From: Aureobasidium sp. EXF-3400
Lineage: Eukaryota > Ascomycota > Dothideomycetes > Dothideales > Saccotheciaceae
Assembly (NCBI GenBank): GCA_024195585.1
Contig: SWBL01000348.1
Span: 1 to 53,473, forward strand
Reading direction: 5' to 3'
DNA length: 53,473 bases
Part shown: positions 10,939-21,877 of the stretch, piece by piece
Layout of the letters: each line of letters begins with the position of its first letter
Numbering within the stretch: the first letter of the stretch is position 1
The notes under the pieces: generated by a model
What the model was told of the DNA's origin: nothing
The model's input: the letters and a program-made list of their open reading frames with translations, nothing else
Database searches by the model: none
Translations under genes and position numbers: made by a program

Positions 10939-11572
10939 GACGAGTTTGGTGTTTGAGAAATTTTGTACGTATATATAGGGGATCAAATCTTGGGTTTTCT
11001 CGAGATTTTCGACGACGAGCAGACAGAGCAGGTTTGCAGCTTTCCACCGCTGTGCTTAGCTTCGTTATACGTTGTCATTTGAGCAAGATATCGTCAACGC
11101 AAACTTGTAGAAACTAGGCGCAGGATATGCGCTCTCAGAGCACTTGTAAGAGTGACTCTTCGAAACCTTTGTGACCATGAGCAAGCAGTGATGCGGTAGC
11201 CTCAAAGAACGACGCTATCCAAGCTCTTTGATCGAGGATTTTCGAGTTCGAGGGTGGTAGGGGCCCGTGAGCTGTATAGGCGATCTCCGACATCCCAGGC
11301 TTCACACTTGAGGCTTCACGCCACATCTACCACGCGCGTCTGCAACACGAACGGTAACGTTGATGCAAATTATCGAGTGCATGGTACTTTCTTTGCAAGC
11401 ATATACGAGCTTTCCTTGAAATGCACGCGACTTGTTGTCAATGACAATTGAGACTTGTGAAGCCTCGGAAGTCGTCTCTCGCTCTTTCGAGCTGCGGTGC
11501 GTTGATGAGCAGATTATGTACTGTCTTATCATTCTCGATAACATCACGTGGTAAGCAATTACCACTAGACCT
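10939..11572. other. spacer between two divergently oriented tRNA genes
   Basis: No supported gene. Short open frames overlap each other on both strands without recognisable domains. The region supplies upstream sequence to both tRNA genes, whose Pol III promoters are internal. Confidence 0.5.
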
Positions 11573-11676
11573 GGTCGGTTAGCTCAGTTGGTTAGAGCGT
11601 GGTGCTAATATCCAGTGGATATCCACTCATGATATATGGCACGCCAAGGTCGCGGGTTCGACCCCCGTACTGACCA
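11573..11676 (+). tRNA. tRNA-Ile(AAT) with a 30-nt intron
   Basis: Acceptor GGTCGGT/ACTGACC, D arm GCTC/GAGC, anticodon stem TGGTG/CGCCA with loop CTAATA plus A, variable AGGTC, and T arm GCGGG-TTCGACC-CCCGT. The anticodon is AAT. The intron 11611-11640 sits one base 3' of the anticodon, the canonical site. Removing it leaves a 74-nt tRNA. A five-T run immediately downstream (11680-11684) is the expected Pol III terminator. The intron contains a perfect 14-bp palindrome. Confidence 0.95.
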
Positions 11677-12690
11677 TCATTTTTGCCCGTGGAAGAGCAG
11701 GAAACCTTGGGAGGTTAGTAGAAGTAGCGGGAGACAAGGGGTGATGATGCTGGAAATTTGGTTGCCAGAACCAAAGTGAACAGAAGGGATCGTTTCTTTT
11801 GTTTCTGGAACGTTTGGATAGCGTGCATCTAGAGACCTACGTCTAAACAAGACTTGCCTATATTGTTTTGAACGAGTGAACAAAAGTTGTTGCGTTTATG
11901 GGACGCTGGCTAAGAGCTTAAGAGAGTCTTGAATGAAAGAAAAGCATTGGAGAAAGACAAATACTTACCTTTTACATACAATGATTAGGCATCTTACCAT
12001 AGATATCACATCTCTAATACTATAGAAGTTTGACATCATCTTACAGATGTGCGTGGTTGTGATAAGGTTTGTTTGCGCTTTCGGCAAGAATGTTTGTCTT
12101 ACCGAGTATACAAACGAAGGCTATAGTTATAGACATCTTACAAGACTCGCAACCGGAAAAACATCTTAAGCAATTACTTTAGATCGAATGGTAAGACATA
12201 GTGGCTCCGGAGTGGCTTAGTTGCACTTGAGATAAGATATCTCTTTATATTGAATCCGTTTATTTTGTTCACTTTTATCCTTGCCCCTACATGTATATTG
12301 TGCCCCTTGATCATTCCTCAGAACAGTATCCCTTATAATTTGATCATGCCATTTTGATCTCTTCCAAACAATTTCGTTCACGGCTATACAAACAACGGCC
12401 GCACTGAGATCACCGTGAGCATCGTGATGTGACTACCAATACCCTGAATCTCAGAGTTTCAGAAGTCTCTGATAAACTCTCAGTATTGCCTCGAGCTCCT
12501 CGAGTATTCTCAATCTTGTGGCCTGTGGTGGTGTGCAACGCGTGTCTTCGATCCTTTTTGCCAGTCGCCTCGGCAAAACGAAGCATTATACCGAGGCGGA
12601 GTCATATGCGATACAGCATCTTGCCATCTTGCTTTTACCTTCTTGATATCCAATTCGGCGAGATAATTTTTGTATTCATACACGTCTAGT
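11677..12690. other. A/T-rich spacer upstream of the zinc-cluster gene
   Basis: No supported gene. Composition falls toward A/T between about 11940 and 12400. The distal part is presumably the promoter and 5' leader of the transcription factor. Confidence 0.5.
11678..11685 (+). terminator. Pol III terminator of tRNA-Ile
   Basis: A run of five T residues begins three bases after the discriminator base of the tRNA. Confidence 0.6.
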
Positions 12691-14833
12691 ATGGACACAG
12701 CAAAAACCGTGAGATCGTCTAGTAACAAAGTGTTAAAGAAGCCGAGAAAGAGCATTGCGTAGGTTGCTATCCGCCCTTCCTCGAAGCCTCGGTAAGCTGA
12801 TCAACTATACCGATTGCAGCTGCCAACGATGCCACTCGCACAAGATCAAATGTGATGGTCAGAAGCCCTGCACGAATTGCAAAGCTGCGAATAATGCTTT
12901 GTGTGAATATCCTGTCAAGGATAGAAAGACTACAGTCCGAGAAAGGTATCATGTTCACAGTGGACCAAGCATACATTGCGACTAACTTCCTAGAAGCTAT
13001 ATCAATGACCTGTTAAAGGAGATCGAGCGTCTCAAGCAACAGGCTTTCACGCCGCAAAGCGACAATCAACAACAGCAGAGTTACAGTAATACGCCTGAGC
13101 CTTCTGCCACAACCGACTCAGGAAATCCCTTGGTTCGAGATGATGCCTGGTTCGTCCCATTAGATGAAAGTCCCATTTTCATTGGCGAGGCAGCATGCAC
13201 AGCGTTTTCATCACGTTTGCGCCAGCTTCTGCTACACACGCAGGCTGAGATTCACATGCCTAGAATAACTTATGTTCAAGACGGTCAAATCTTGCAAGCT
13301 GCCGATGAAAATGCACCATGGCCAAGTAGACCGCAGGCATATCTCCTTGTAGAATCTGTCATTGCGACAGTAGGACAATGCTACCATCTGTCTTCTCTGT
13401 CCAGCGTTCGGAGTATACTGGAGAAAGCATATAATGATCGGACATCCCTCAATCAGATGCAGGAGTGTAAGCTGTTTGCTCTGTTCGCACTTGCCCAGGT
13501 TTATTCACCCAGATTGGCCGAATCCCAACACGCGGTGTTCCCTGGATTGCCATATTTCGCAAGAGCTAGGGCGCTGCTTCCTGTCTTGCCAGAGCGCGCC
13601 ACAGCGGACCACGTGGAAGTTCTGATCTGTATTGTGAGTGAAGGAAGCTGTGATCTGGTCGAATGACTGCTGATTAAAACAGACAATCTATTCGCTGGCA
13701 ATGAACAGACGGCACTCGGCTTACTGGTACATTGGATCTGCAATGCGACTATCGATGACACTAGGTTTACACCACAACATCACAGAGTCGCAATTGCCAG
13801 ATCTAGCTGCAAGACAGAAGAGGGCACGTCTGTGGTGGACAGTCTATGCCCTCGATCGTTTTATTGCCAGCAAAATTGGACATTCTGCATTCATCCTGAA
13901 CGACGATATAGAAGTCAGTCCACCTTCAGATGACGGACTCACTGATGCACAGAAGGGTGATGTTGTAAGTGCCGACTACCTCTGTGCAAGTATGCGACTA
14001 GCGAGTATCGCTGGTGAGACGATATCCACTTTGTACAGTCGCAAGAAGAACGATCGACCCTTTGTCCAGAAGGTGCAAGCCATATTCAAGAGCCTTCGGG
14101 ACTGGTCAGCGACATTACCAGAAAGCGTCAAGATGTGGCCAGATAAGCCTGCAAGCTGGCATATCGTTGCTTTACATCTATCTTTCAACCAGGTATGTCG
14201 AGAGTGCTTGATGCTTGTTGCTGCAGCTGACGGTATTAGTGTGTTATTCTGGCTACACGACCCACTTTGCTGCAAGTCTTCCATGTCACCAACCGCACGA
14301 ATCGAAGGGATGAGATCCCTCAAGCTACATTCATGCTGGCCGAGACATGCGTGCATACAGCGAGGCATACATGCCGTCTCATAACCCAGGCTTGGACAGC
14401 ACTTCCAGCTCTGGACTACTCGTCAGCACAATATCTCTATGCTGCTGCGACTATTCTTGCAGTGTCCAATCTCTGCCTCGGATGCAGTGCACATGCAGAC
14501 AAGGAGACTTTCCAATCTGCACACCACCTGATGAAGCAACTAGATCGGCTGGGCAATATCGCGGCAAGAGAATTTTGTCAACATCTAGATGCTGTTCTCG
14601 AGTGCATCTCAAGATTTGAGGCGGAAAAGTCTGAGCAGTTGCTCGGGATCACACCACAACAACTCTCAAGTATAGATCCATTGCGGATGGATGAGATGAC
14701 GAGCGAGATGGCAATCTTTCAGCCAAATGTGCAGGATTTCTTGTCGTATGACAATGCTGATCTGGAAGCACTGTTTCCCTTTGATACAACAGACATCTGG
14801 CCGTATGTGTCTATGCCGGACTTTGAGCCGTAA
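12691..14833 (+). CDS. Zn(II)2Cys6 fungal-specific transcription factor
   Basis: Five exons: 12691-12758, 12820-12945, 12994-13633, 13683-14192 and 14240-14833. All introns (61, 48, 49 and 47 nt) have good splice sites and keep frame, giving 645 residues. The zinc cluster spans residues 24-51 (C24, C27, C34, C40, C43, C51) and is preceded by a basic stretch. A short coiled coil (RSYINDLLKEIERLKQQ) follows, as in dimeric Gal4-type factors, then a Gln/Ser linker. The fungal_trans middle homology region is seen from about residue 190, including RRHSAYWYIGSAMRLS and the later VILATRPTLLQ. Acidic motifs near the C-terminus could activate transcription. The protein should act in the nucleus on CGG-containing sites. 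No adjacent biosynthetic cluster reveals its target pathway, so its regulon is unknown. Confidence 0.9.
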
Positions 14834-15238
14834 GGCAGCTAGAATAGCTAGATCCAAGATGTTGAGCTTGCAAAACAGTGCGAGTCAAGCGTGGTGCAGT
14901 GCACAACAGCCATACTCGAGTAGGTTGTGTCTCCAACAAATATTTCTCAAGGAAGGTGAAGGATGCCGAAATGCACTTGCAAGTTGGCGGCGTGCCAAGC
15001 GTTGTCTGCACTCTGTCATCATGGCGACTTCCCTGAAACGGGGATACCTCTGGACCATCCAGCTTGACTTGAGCTTAGGCATTCCACAACACTTTTTCGC
15101 AGGTAAGTGAAAGTCGGTGAAACATGATTTTTGAGCTCGGACATAGCTAATTCGACGAATTTTCTGTAGAAATAATATACCCCCTTCTCTCCTGACTTCT
15201 GCCTATCTCCCAATCAGCTCCTCACACCCATACACAAG
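14834..15238. other. promoter region of the thioredoxin-like membrane protein gene
   Basis: No gene is supported. An AATAATATAC box at about 15171-15180, followed by a C/T-rich leader up to the ATG at 15239, looks like a core promoter. Confidence 0.5.
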
Positions 15239-16126
15239 ATGCGTTTCGCTCCCGTCGTTTTGGCACTGCCTGCCATGGCAGCTGCCCAGCAGCAAGTCCC
15301 CCTCTTCGAGCAGGCCAAGGGCTGGTTCAACAACTTCGTCGGTGCCGCTACCTCGAGCGTCAACTCTGCCAGCTCAGCAGCAGCTTCGGCCGCATCTGGT
15401 GTTCCCAACCCCGTCCACGCCGCTGCTGGCAAGGTCGAGCAGCTCACTGTTACCGACTTGACCAAGGAGAACTACAACCAGATCTTGAAGCCTGGCGCCG
15501 CAACTGCCAGCCCTGGCATTGAGGACTGGATGATCTACACCACTGGCGGCAACCGCACCTGCTTCGGCATGTGTGCCCGCGCTGATGTCGAGTGGTCCAA
15601 GGCTATCCCGCTGCTTTCTGCTGTCCCCAGCGCTCCTCAGCTCGGTCGTCTTGACTGCGAGAAGGAGCCTCAACTTTGCAACGCATGGGGTGTCGGTGCT
15701 CCCAGCGTTATCTACATGCAGCTTCCTCAGCCTCTTCCCGACCAGACCACCCCTGCCACCACCGTCTACTACCTCCCCTTGAACCGCACCACCGTTTCCG
15801 CTCAGGACATTGTTGAGATTGCCACTGAGAAGGCCTTCTTCAAGGAAAAGACTCCCTACGAGGGCTTCTTCCACCCCTTCAACGGCATGCTCGCTCAGAC
15901 TGGTCTTGCCATTCCCTTCGGTTGGGTCGTCTACGGTTTCTCTATCATGCCCAGCTGGGCTTTGATGATTGGCATTTCCTTCTTCTCCAGAACCTTCATG
16001 TAAGTTGCTCGTTTGACTCATACATGCGATACCAAGTATACTGACACGTATAACAGGAGCAAGAGAATGGGTCCTCAGGGTGGTGCTGGCGCCAGAGCCG
16101 CCGCCTCTGCCGGTCGTACTCAGTAA
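15239..16126 (+). CDS. thioredoxin-fold, signal-peptide-bearing membrane protein, probably ER
   Basis: Two exons, 15239-15999 and 16057-16126, separated by a 57-nt intron (GTAAGT, ACAG), encode 276 residues. Seen in the sequence: a signal peptide (1 to about 16), an Ala/Ser-rich stretch, then a thioredoxin-like domain (about 75-200) beginning LTKENYNQIL and followed by CFGMC, RLDCEKEPQLC and GAPSV. The usual CxxC is a Cys-x3-Cys. A C-terminal hydrophobic segment (about residues 222-250) ends in SKRMG, leaving a short basic cytosolic tail. The predicted topology is a lumenal thioredoxin-like domain tethered by one or two membrane helices, as in TMX-type ER oxidoreductases; redox activity is an inference. 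An AATAAA signal lies at 16242-16247. Codon use is C-rich and biased, which suggests high expression. Confidence 0.8.
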
Positions 16127-16732
16127 ACGACAAACCCCGAACAGTCTATAGGATATCTTCTAGAAGAGGAACCACAAGTACAGAAAAAGATTGCGAGAAC
16201 AACAGAAACGTGAAACGACTGAGTGAAGGAAGCAAAAGTGTAATAAACCTGCGTTGTTTTGAATACTACTCGTTCTAGTTTGGAGAGGAGTTTTTTCTTT
16301 GCGAACATGCTGCAAGCGCCTTTTTTCACGACACGCATCGTGGATTACTTATATAGTGGATATAATCGCCTTCTTGTTGGAATACTCAAATGCTCATATA
16401 GACCATTATAAATGCCTGTGCATGTATGTTTGGTTGCTCACGAGAACGACAAATAGTCACTCTAATCCAACGCTGCAATTTCGAGCATAGGAGAATGAAG
16501 AGGACGGAAGATGTAGGATGGTTGATAAAGCTTGATTTTCGTCTACTAAAGACTGCTTTTCTTGTATGATACTGAGAGAGAGAGAAATGTCGCTGTTTGG
16601 AATGAACGCCTAACCCAATGCTTGCTTTGCGCCCCGTATGTCTGTCCATCCAAACCCTGGTACCCTAGACCCAATCCTCGAACTAACGCCATTGGGAAGA
16701 ACATAAGAAAAAAAGGTGGATTCGAGAGCAGC
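16127..16732. other. convergent 3' regions
   Basis: This lies between the thioredoxin-like gene and calcipressin, which converge. It contains the AATAAA signal at 16242-16247 and A/T-rich 3' sequence. No gene is supported. Confidence 0.55.
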
Positions 16733-17560
16733 TTACTCCTCCATGAGCTCGACAGGAGGACGAGCGGTGTGAACCATGGGCTTCTGCACATCCATGCCAA
16801 AGGTCTCTTCTACGGGCGAAGGCTCACAGCTGGTATCCTCAACAGCAATAGCAGGCAGATGAGGCGAGTGACCTTGCTCGACAGGCGAGTAAACAATAGT
16901 CCTCGAATCAGCTCTGCTTCTCGTCACAGCAGGAGGAGCAGAGACAGGAGCAGTCTTGGTATCCTCAGCTTGCTCGATATGTTGGGCGGGCTCATCTTCA
17001 GGCACAGACGACAATCTGTGCAGTGCGTCTGCCAGGTCCTCGGCGTGGACTTCCTTGTTAGGAGCGTCTTCGAGGCGCGACTCCCAGCCATGGGGAGGCG
17101 ACGGCGGAGGCGAAATGAAGAACAACTTTCCCGTTGATGGCGCCTTCAGGTGCTGGTCTTCTTGAGTTGTAATTTTTGTTTCTGCGCCAAAGTAGACGCG
17201 GATGCGTTGGCCTAGTACATTTTCGCCATCGAGTTTTGTGCGGATGTCGATTGCGGCGTCGACATTGTAGAAGGAGGCGATGATGCGGCGGAAAGATTTT
17301 AGAGGCGAGAAGGAGTAGGTTGTGGCGTGGCTGTCAAGGGCAGCCTTTATGGTTGCGAGGTTTGTGGCGCCAAAGATGGCAGGGTCGTTTAGGCCAGTGA
17401 TGATGAGAGTGTTTGAAGGTACGGGGATTGTGGATAATTGTGGTAGGTCGCTGAGGTCGAGGGAGAGAGAAGGCGAGTGCTTGCGCTTTGTGGGCGAGGA
17501 TGAAGGCGACGAGGCGTGAGGAGACATTGGTGGTGTTTGAAGCGAAGTGACTGCTGCCAT
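16733..17560 (-). CDS. RCN1: calcipressin (regulator of calcineurin)
   Basis: A single exon of 275 residues. An RRM-like fold runs from about residue 50 to 128 (TLIITGLND at its start, GQRIRVYFG at its end). It is followed by the family hallmark FFISPPPSPPHGW (about 147-159), whose SP repeats are phosphorylated in homologues and contact calcineurin. The C-terminal third is acidic and Ser/Pro-rich with a TIVYSPVE segment. It should bind and modulate the Ca2+/calmodulin phosphatase calcineurin in the cytosol, inhibiting or promoting it depending on phosphorylation. An in-frame ATG at 17746 would add 62 residues. I chose 17560 because MAAVTSLQTPPMSPH begins the conserved protein and the upstream stretch looks like leader. 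Confidence 0.92.
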   Translation of the reverse strand: MAAVTSLQTPPMSPHASSPSSSPTKRKHSPSLSLDLSDLPQLSTIPVPSNTLIITGLNDPAIFGATNLATIKAALDSHATTYSFSPLKSFRRIIASFYNVDAAIDIRTKLDGENVLGQRIRVYFGAETKITTQEDQHLKAPSTGKLFFISPPPSPPHGWESRLEDAPNKEVHAEDLADALHRLSSVPEDEPAQHIEQAEDTKTAPVSAPPAVTRSRADSRTIVYSPVEQGHSPHLPAIAVEDTSCEPSPVEETFGMDVQKPMVHTARPPVELMEE

Positions 17561-18924
17561 GTTGCTACTGAATATACGAAGGGGCGAGATGTTCGGGCTT
17601 TGGCTTGATATGTCCGTTGGATGAATGACCAAGTCTTGTGCTTTATCTTTTTCTGCTTGGCTTTTGTAGGTGGCTTGTTTGCTTGTTCTGTAGGGTGCTG
17701 ATAAGACGTCTGTCCTTTCTCTTCCGATAGGCGGACCATGTAGCATTTACATATGTCCATGGTGGTTGCACTGCCTCGTTACCATGGCCGTTTGCACCGT
17801 CATGCTCGCGTGCACGGACTCTGTATGCGATGCGATGGCTCAGCCGCCGAAGCTTCCGGACCTGCTGCTTTGCGACTCTATTGTACCGTTCGCGCCATGG
17901 CTGTTACTGTTTGACCATTTGTCTCTCGACACAGGCCAGCCGCCGCAGCACTCTCGCTCCGACTGTCTTGTCCCGACAAAGACACACTGAGACTTGACTC
18001 AAGACAGCCTAGACAGATGCATCGCTTAAATGGAATTGCCTACACGGACCTACTCGGTCCCTAACCCTCTAAGCCTCGCAACTTGCCACTTCCACCTCAT
18101 TCTCTGCACAGCTTTTGTATCCCACAGACCAAGCACTGGGCATTTGCTTGGAAACCCAGAGCAAAGAAATCAAAACAAATTCTCTCTACCAAGTTACATT
18201 GGCTTGTACACAGCCCCAATTCTCTCTGTACCCCGTCCTTATCGCGACTTTTTACCGCTGCCTGCCCAGATGATACCCTAAACATACTCAGCCCCAGAGC
18301 GGCTGGTGTTTCTCCACACAAATCACACGTCGCTTGTTAGAATGAGGAAGGTCATGTAACGACAACAGCTCTGTTATTGCAACTTCCCTATCTCAATGCG
18401 CCATCTAGCAACTTGCAGACCTATCCAAATGCAAAGGCTTCCACGAGTCCTCGGTCGAGAGCCGCTATCTTCTCGGGCTCTCTAGACACACATCTCTAAT
18501 TCAGAAGACATATGTGCATTTCTACAGCTACACGCGTGCCAGATCCCACATATGGGATGATCATCTTGCGTAACACGCTCGTTGGACCCTGTGTCGACCG
18601 CACCGAGCTCTTGCTACTTCGCCTTGCTGATCGATTTTGCCGGACCCAACTACACAAAGGCAGCAAGATAGCAAAGTGCCATGCACATTCCTCAAGGAAT
18701 TACAAGAAAACGCGTCTCTCGTTAGAGCCCGCGTAAAGTCTTACGACTCTGCTCCGCCCTTTGAAACGATCTTCGCATAGCCGTATCGCTTGCTTAACAA
18801 CAATCCTGTACTGCCACAGTCCTCCAGCAACATCTCGCTGCTACGCCTTACTGGTCGATCTTTATGGTCGGCACAGCAATATAACTAACCAGCCAGCCAG
18901 CGTCGACGACTTCGACTGAGCAAC
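17561..18924. other. spacer upstream of calcipressin
   Basis: About 1.4 kb. Open frames of 60-85 codons are present on both strands but none has a recognisable domain. It includes the calcipressin promoter and the 3' region of the first 2EXR gene. Confidence 0.5.
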
Positions 18925-19763
18925 TCACAGGTATTCTGGAATTTGTCGCTTCATCCTGACAGACAACACGCGTCCCAATACTACAACAAGTCAGCGTCCG
19001 CTTAACAAAAATCCGCAAGCTCATTCTTACATCTTTGGAACCTTTTGAACTCGACAATATCCTTCTCCGTAACATCCCAATCGACGAGCTCTAGAACAAC
19101 AGTGTCTTTGTACGACTCAAAATAGAGCACTTCCGCAGTACTCCAGATATCATCCAACTCAGCCATAGGGGTGGCTGAAAGGAACCGAAGCGATTCAAGA
19201 CCCATGCCGTGGCGTAGACAAGTGCTAAGGATGTGCATTCGGAAGAGGTATGTGGATAATCTTTTGTCGTTCATGAAAACACAAACGTGCTTGACACGCT
19301 GAAGAACAACTTGGGCCAGACCGTGTGTGATTTGGCTCCTCCCAGACGTCAGCTGGAGCTGGTACTTGGGAGGCAAGTGACTTTGATTCTTCTGATACCA
19401 ACAGGTATCGAAGCAGATATCGAATCGTGTCTGGTCGTAAAGCATTGGAAAGGTTTCTTGGAAGATTAGTCTGCAGGTTCGCAAAAGACTAGGGCGATGG
19501 TGTGGCTCGATATCGCGTTTGCCCATTGCATTGTGTAGGTCACCTCGCGCCAACGCGAAACCAGTGATGGACTCGTAGGTCACCGTCCATGGGACGTTGT
19601 GATAGCCAATTGCATATTCGTAGATCATAAGTCTGATCTCGGTAGGTAAGTCCAGCAAACAAGGAGTTTGGTGAGGACGGACACATTTTAATGGAGCGGC
19701 AAGCAGTCGTTTGCCATTACGGAGCTCCATAATGGATGGACGCGTTGATTCATATAAAGGCAT
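18925..19763 (-). CDS. 2EXR / F-box-like protein, copy 1
   Basis: Two exons, 19763(or 19730)-19031 and 18980-18925, with a 50-nt intron (GTAAGA, TGTAG). From the second Met (19730), which aligns with the start of the neighbouring copy, the product is 251 residues. Near the N-terminus LLDLPTEIRLMIYEYAIGYH is the 2EXR signature, an F-box-like helix pair in fungal proteins. After it come RTCRLIFQETFPMLYDQTRF and, later, a region aligning with copy 2. Function is unknown; F-box-like adapters are the usual guess. The closing residues SVRMKRQIPEYL, made by splicing, align loosely with those of copy 2, which supports the intron. The unspliced frame would instead end after 23 further bases of intron. 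Confidence 0.75.
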
Positions 19764-20989
19764 GGAGGCACGATTCGCTCATGCTGCTTCTCAGAATCTG
19801 GAAAGAACCCGATGCAAGTAGTTAACTGGAAGAGTTGGGTTACGAACATTTATGCGAGGAATGATGTGATAGACAGATGAGTCATGTAGTATGCGTCAGA
19901 ACAAGGTTACGGAGTGCAAGGTTTTGCAAAGTTTAGGGTGTTCAAGTAGCGAAGTGGATTGAGCAAGTATGCGGTGTGAAATCAGAACGAATCATCTTGT
20001 GCAGATGAGCAAAGCAAGAGCGGTCATGCAAAGCCTACCATCCCGCCACCTCGTTACTCTTTCTAGTACACCTTCGTGCAAAGATCTTGTATATTGTGCC
20101 TTTATCTCTTCGTTCATCCGGGATGAGTAAGAATCTGGTAGTCGATTCATCGACCGGATTAGTGTCTCTGTGTGGCCTTGGGGATTATAAAACATCTGGT
20201 ATTATATGCTTGTATCTACAAAACCTACTGTCCCGTCATCTCACCATTCTCTTTGATACACCCTTGTGCAGTAATTCTATACATCATGCCTTCATCTCTT
20301 CGTTCGCCCGGAACAAGTAAAAGGCTAGTGGTCGATACATCAACCAGATCTGTGAAGCTGCCGTCTGCGTGCGGGCTTGCAAAAATCTAGCAAAGAAACA
20401 CTCGGCACAGGAACAAGAGTTTGTGGGTATATCTCGTGTAATCATTCCGTACATCCTGCCATTATCTCTGCGTTTGTCCGGGATGAGCAGAGACTTGTGG
20501 TTGATACATTGACCGGATCCGCGAAGTCGCTATCTACCCGCGGCCTTTCAAGGATTGGGAAACCAGGCCGAACAAGCAGACTGACTGCATTCTCGACCGG
20601 TTTCACCGAGAAATACTGGTCACGGTAGCGAGACCTTCGGGGTGAGGAGCTCGTGAGCAAAGGGAAGTTTATAAAGGTCTGATCTTGTAAGTGGCAACCA
20701 ATCTCTCGCTGGTGATGGTGAAGAGAGTGAATTAAAGTTGCTATCATTGCAAGACGATGAACTTTCAATTACATTCAAGACTTTGTTGAATTGTACAGAA
20801 TCATCCGGTTCTTGGTGATGTTTACAATTCGGTATGCTACCAAGTCTGGCTGATTGTAACAAAGCTACTATGTATGTTCAAGAATAGTATACAGGCAGCG
20901 ATAACACGCTGCTTGATAGAGATAATGTCGTAGCAACTGCCACGTCACGGATTGGGCGGCGCAACATAGTTGACCATGGCGGATTGCTA
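19764..20989. other. repeat-bearing spacer between the two 2EXR genes
   Basis: No intact gene. Three degenerate copies of a module are listed separately. Open frames that run through them are interrupted and differ between copies, so coding use is doubtful. Confidence 0.55.
20034..20519. repeat. three degenerate direct repeats between 2EXR paralogs
   Basis: Cores at about 20103-20160, 20293-20350 and 20463-20519 share the pattern ATCTCT.CGTT..TCCGGGATGAG followed by TGGT.GAT.CAT.GACCGGAT. Spacings are about 190 and 170 bp. Copies 1 and 2 also share an upstream stretch (20034 and 20223, beginning CCTAC..TCCCG). In the plus frames each core reads as a variant of LVVDSSTG, but surrounding frames are broken. 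Confidence 0.75.
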
Positions 20990-21877
20990 TCAGTGACGAT
21001 GTCCACTGGCAATCTCGACCCACCAATCTTTCTTGTGACTTGGAGTATCGCTCTTCTTGATGACGCTGAAGGGGAAAAGATTTCTCGCCGCTATGATGAG
21101 TCAGTGCATGTCTGCAGAAGATAGCGGCTAGAGCACATTACCCTTCCAGGACTTCCTGAACTCGGCAATGTCCTCATCTTTAGGGTCGGCGTCAGGAAAT
21201 TCCAGTATAGTATTGCCCTGGTATGACCAGTGGCCTAACATATCCGCAAAGTACCATCTTTCCTGCAAAGAGTCCATGAAGCAGGAGACATCGGTCTGTT
21301 TGCTAAAGGTAAATCGAAGTGATTTGAGCAAGCTTCCGGGACCAAAGTGTTCGCTTAAATTCTTCATTCGCTTGAGAAAATCGTCGGATCGTTGCACTTG
21401 CGTCCGTTCTCCATCATCCACGAGGAAAATACGAAGATGCTTGACACGCTTAAGAACGACTTGAGCCAGAGTGCCATCCACGTATCCACTCCAGGATCCT
21501 AGTCCAAGCAGATACCCAGTGTGATAACCGAGCGATTCATCACGATAGAAACAGACGTCGAAACGCGTTTGGTCAGAGAAGATCGGAAAGGCTTCTTGTG
21601 AGATTGATTTGCAGGTCCGTAAGAGACCAAGTGGGCGATGTTGTAGATCGACATTACGCCTTTCTTCCGCATTGCATATATCACCTAGCGCTAGCCTGTA
21701 TCCAGGCCCGAAGTCGTGTGTCATTGTCCAATGAACGTTGTGGTATCCGATTGCATAGCCATAGATCATGAGTCGGATCTCAGCGGGAAGGTCCAGAAGA
21801 CGGAATGGTTGAGGACCACGACGGCGGACACGACCTGGAGGAGCGGGAAGCAGGTGTTTACCGCTACGAAGATGCAT
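20990..21877 (-). CDS. 2EXR / F-box-like protein, copy 2
   Basis: Exons 21877-21142 and 21090-20990 with a 51-nt intron (GTAATG, CATAG) give 278 residues. LLDLPAEIRLMIYGYAIGYH is the 2EXR signature, followed by LLRTCKSISQEAFPIFSDQTRF and a middle region matching copy 1. The intron falls at the equivalent place and phase as in copy 1, so the two genes share descent by duplication. Exon 2 adds a basic and aromatic tail (RNLFPFSVIKKS, then KKDWWVEIASG). The start was set at the ATG of MHLRSGKHLLPAP, matching MELRNGKRLLAAP of copy 1. Biochemical role unknown; the F-box-like domain suggests a recognition subunit, which is inference. Confidence 0.78.

Noticed and set aside
10750..10978. Open frames across the tRNA-Ala gene
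   Set aside because: They read through a complete cloverleaf on the opposite strand and are shadows of the tRNA sequence.
14727..15110. 127-codon frame overlapping the end of the transcription factor gene
   Set aside because: It shares the coding sequence in another frame and then runs through the next promoter without domain resemblance.
17561..17746. 62-residue N-terminal extension of calcipressin from an upstream ATG
   Set aside because: The upstream part looks like leader sequence and the conserved protein begins at MAAVTSLQTPP. It remains possible as an alternative start.
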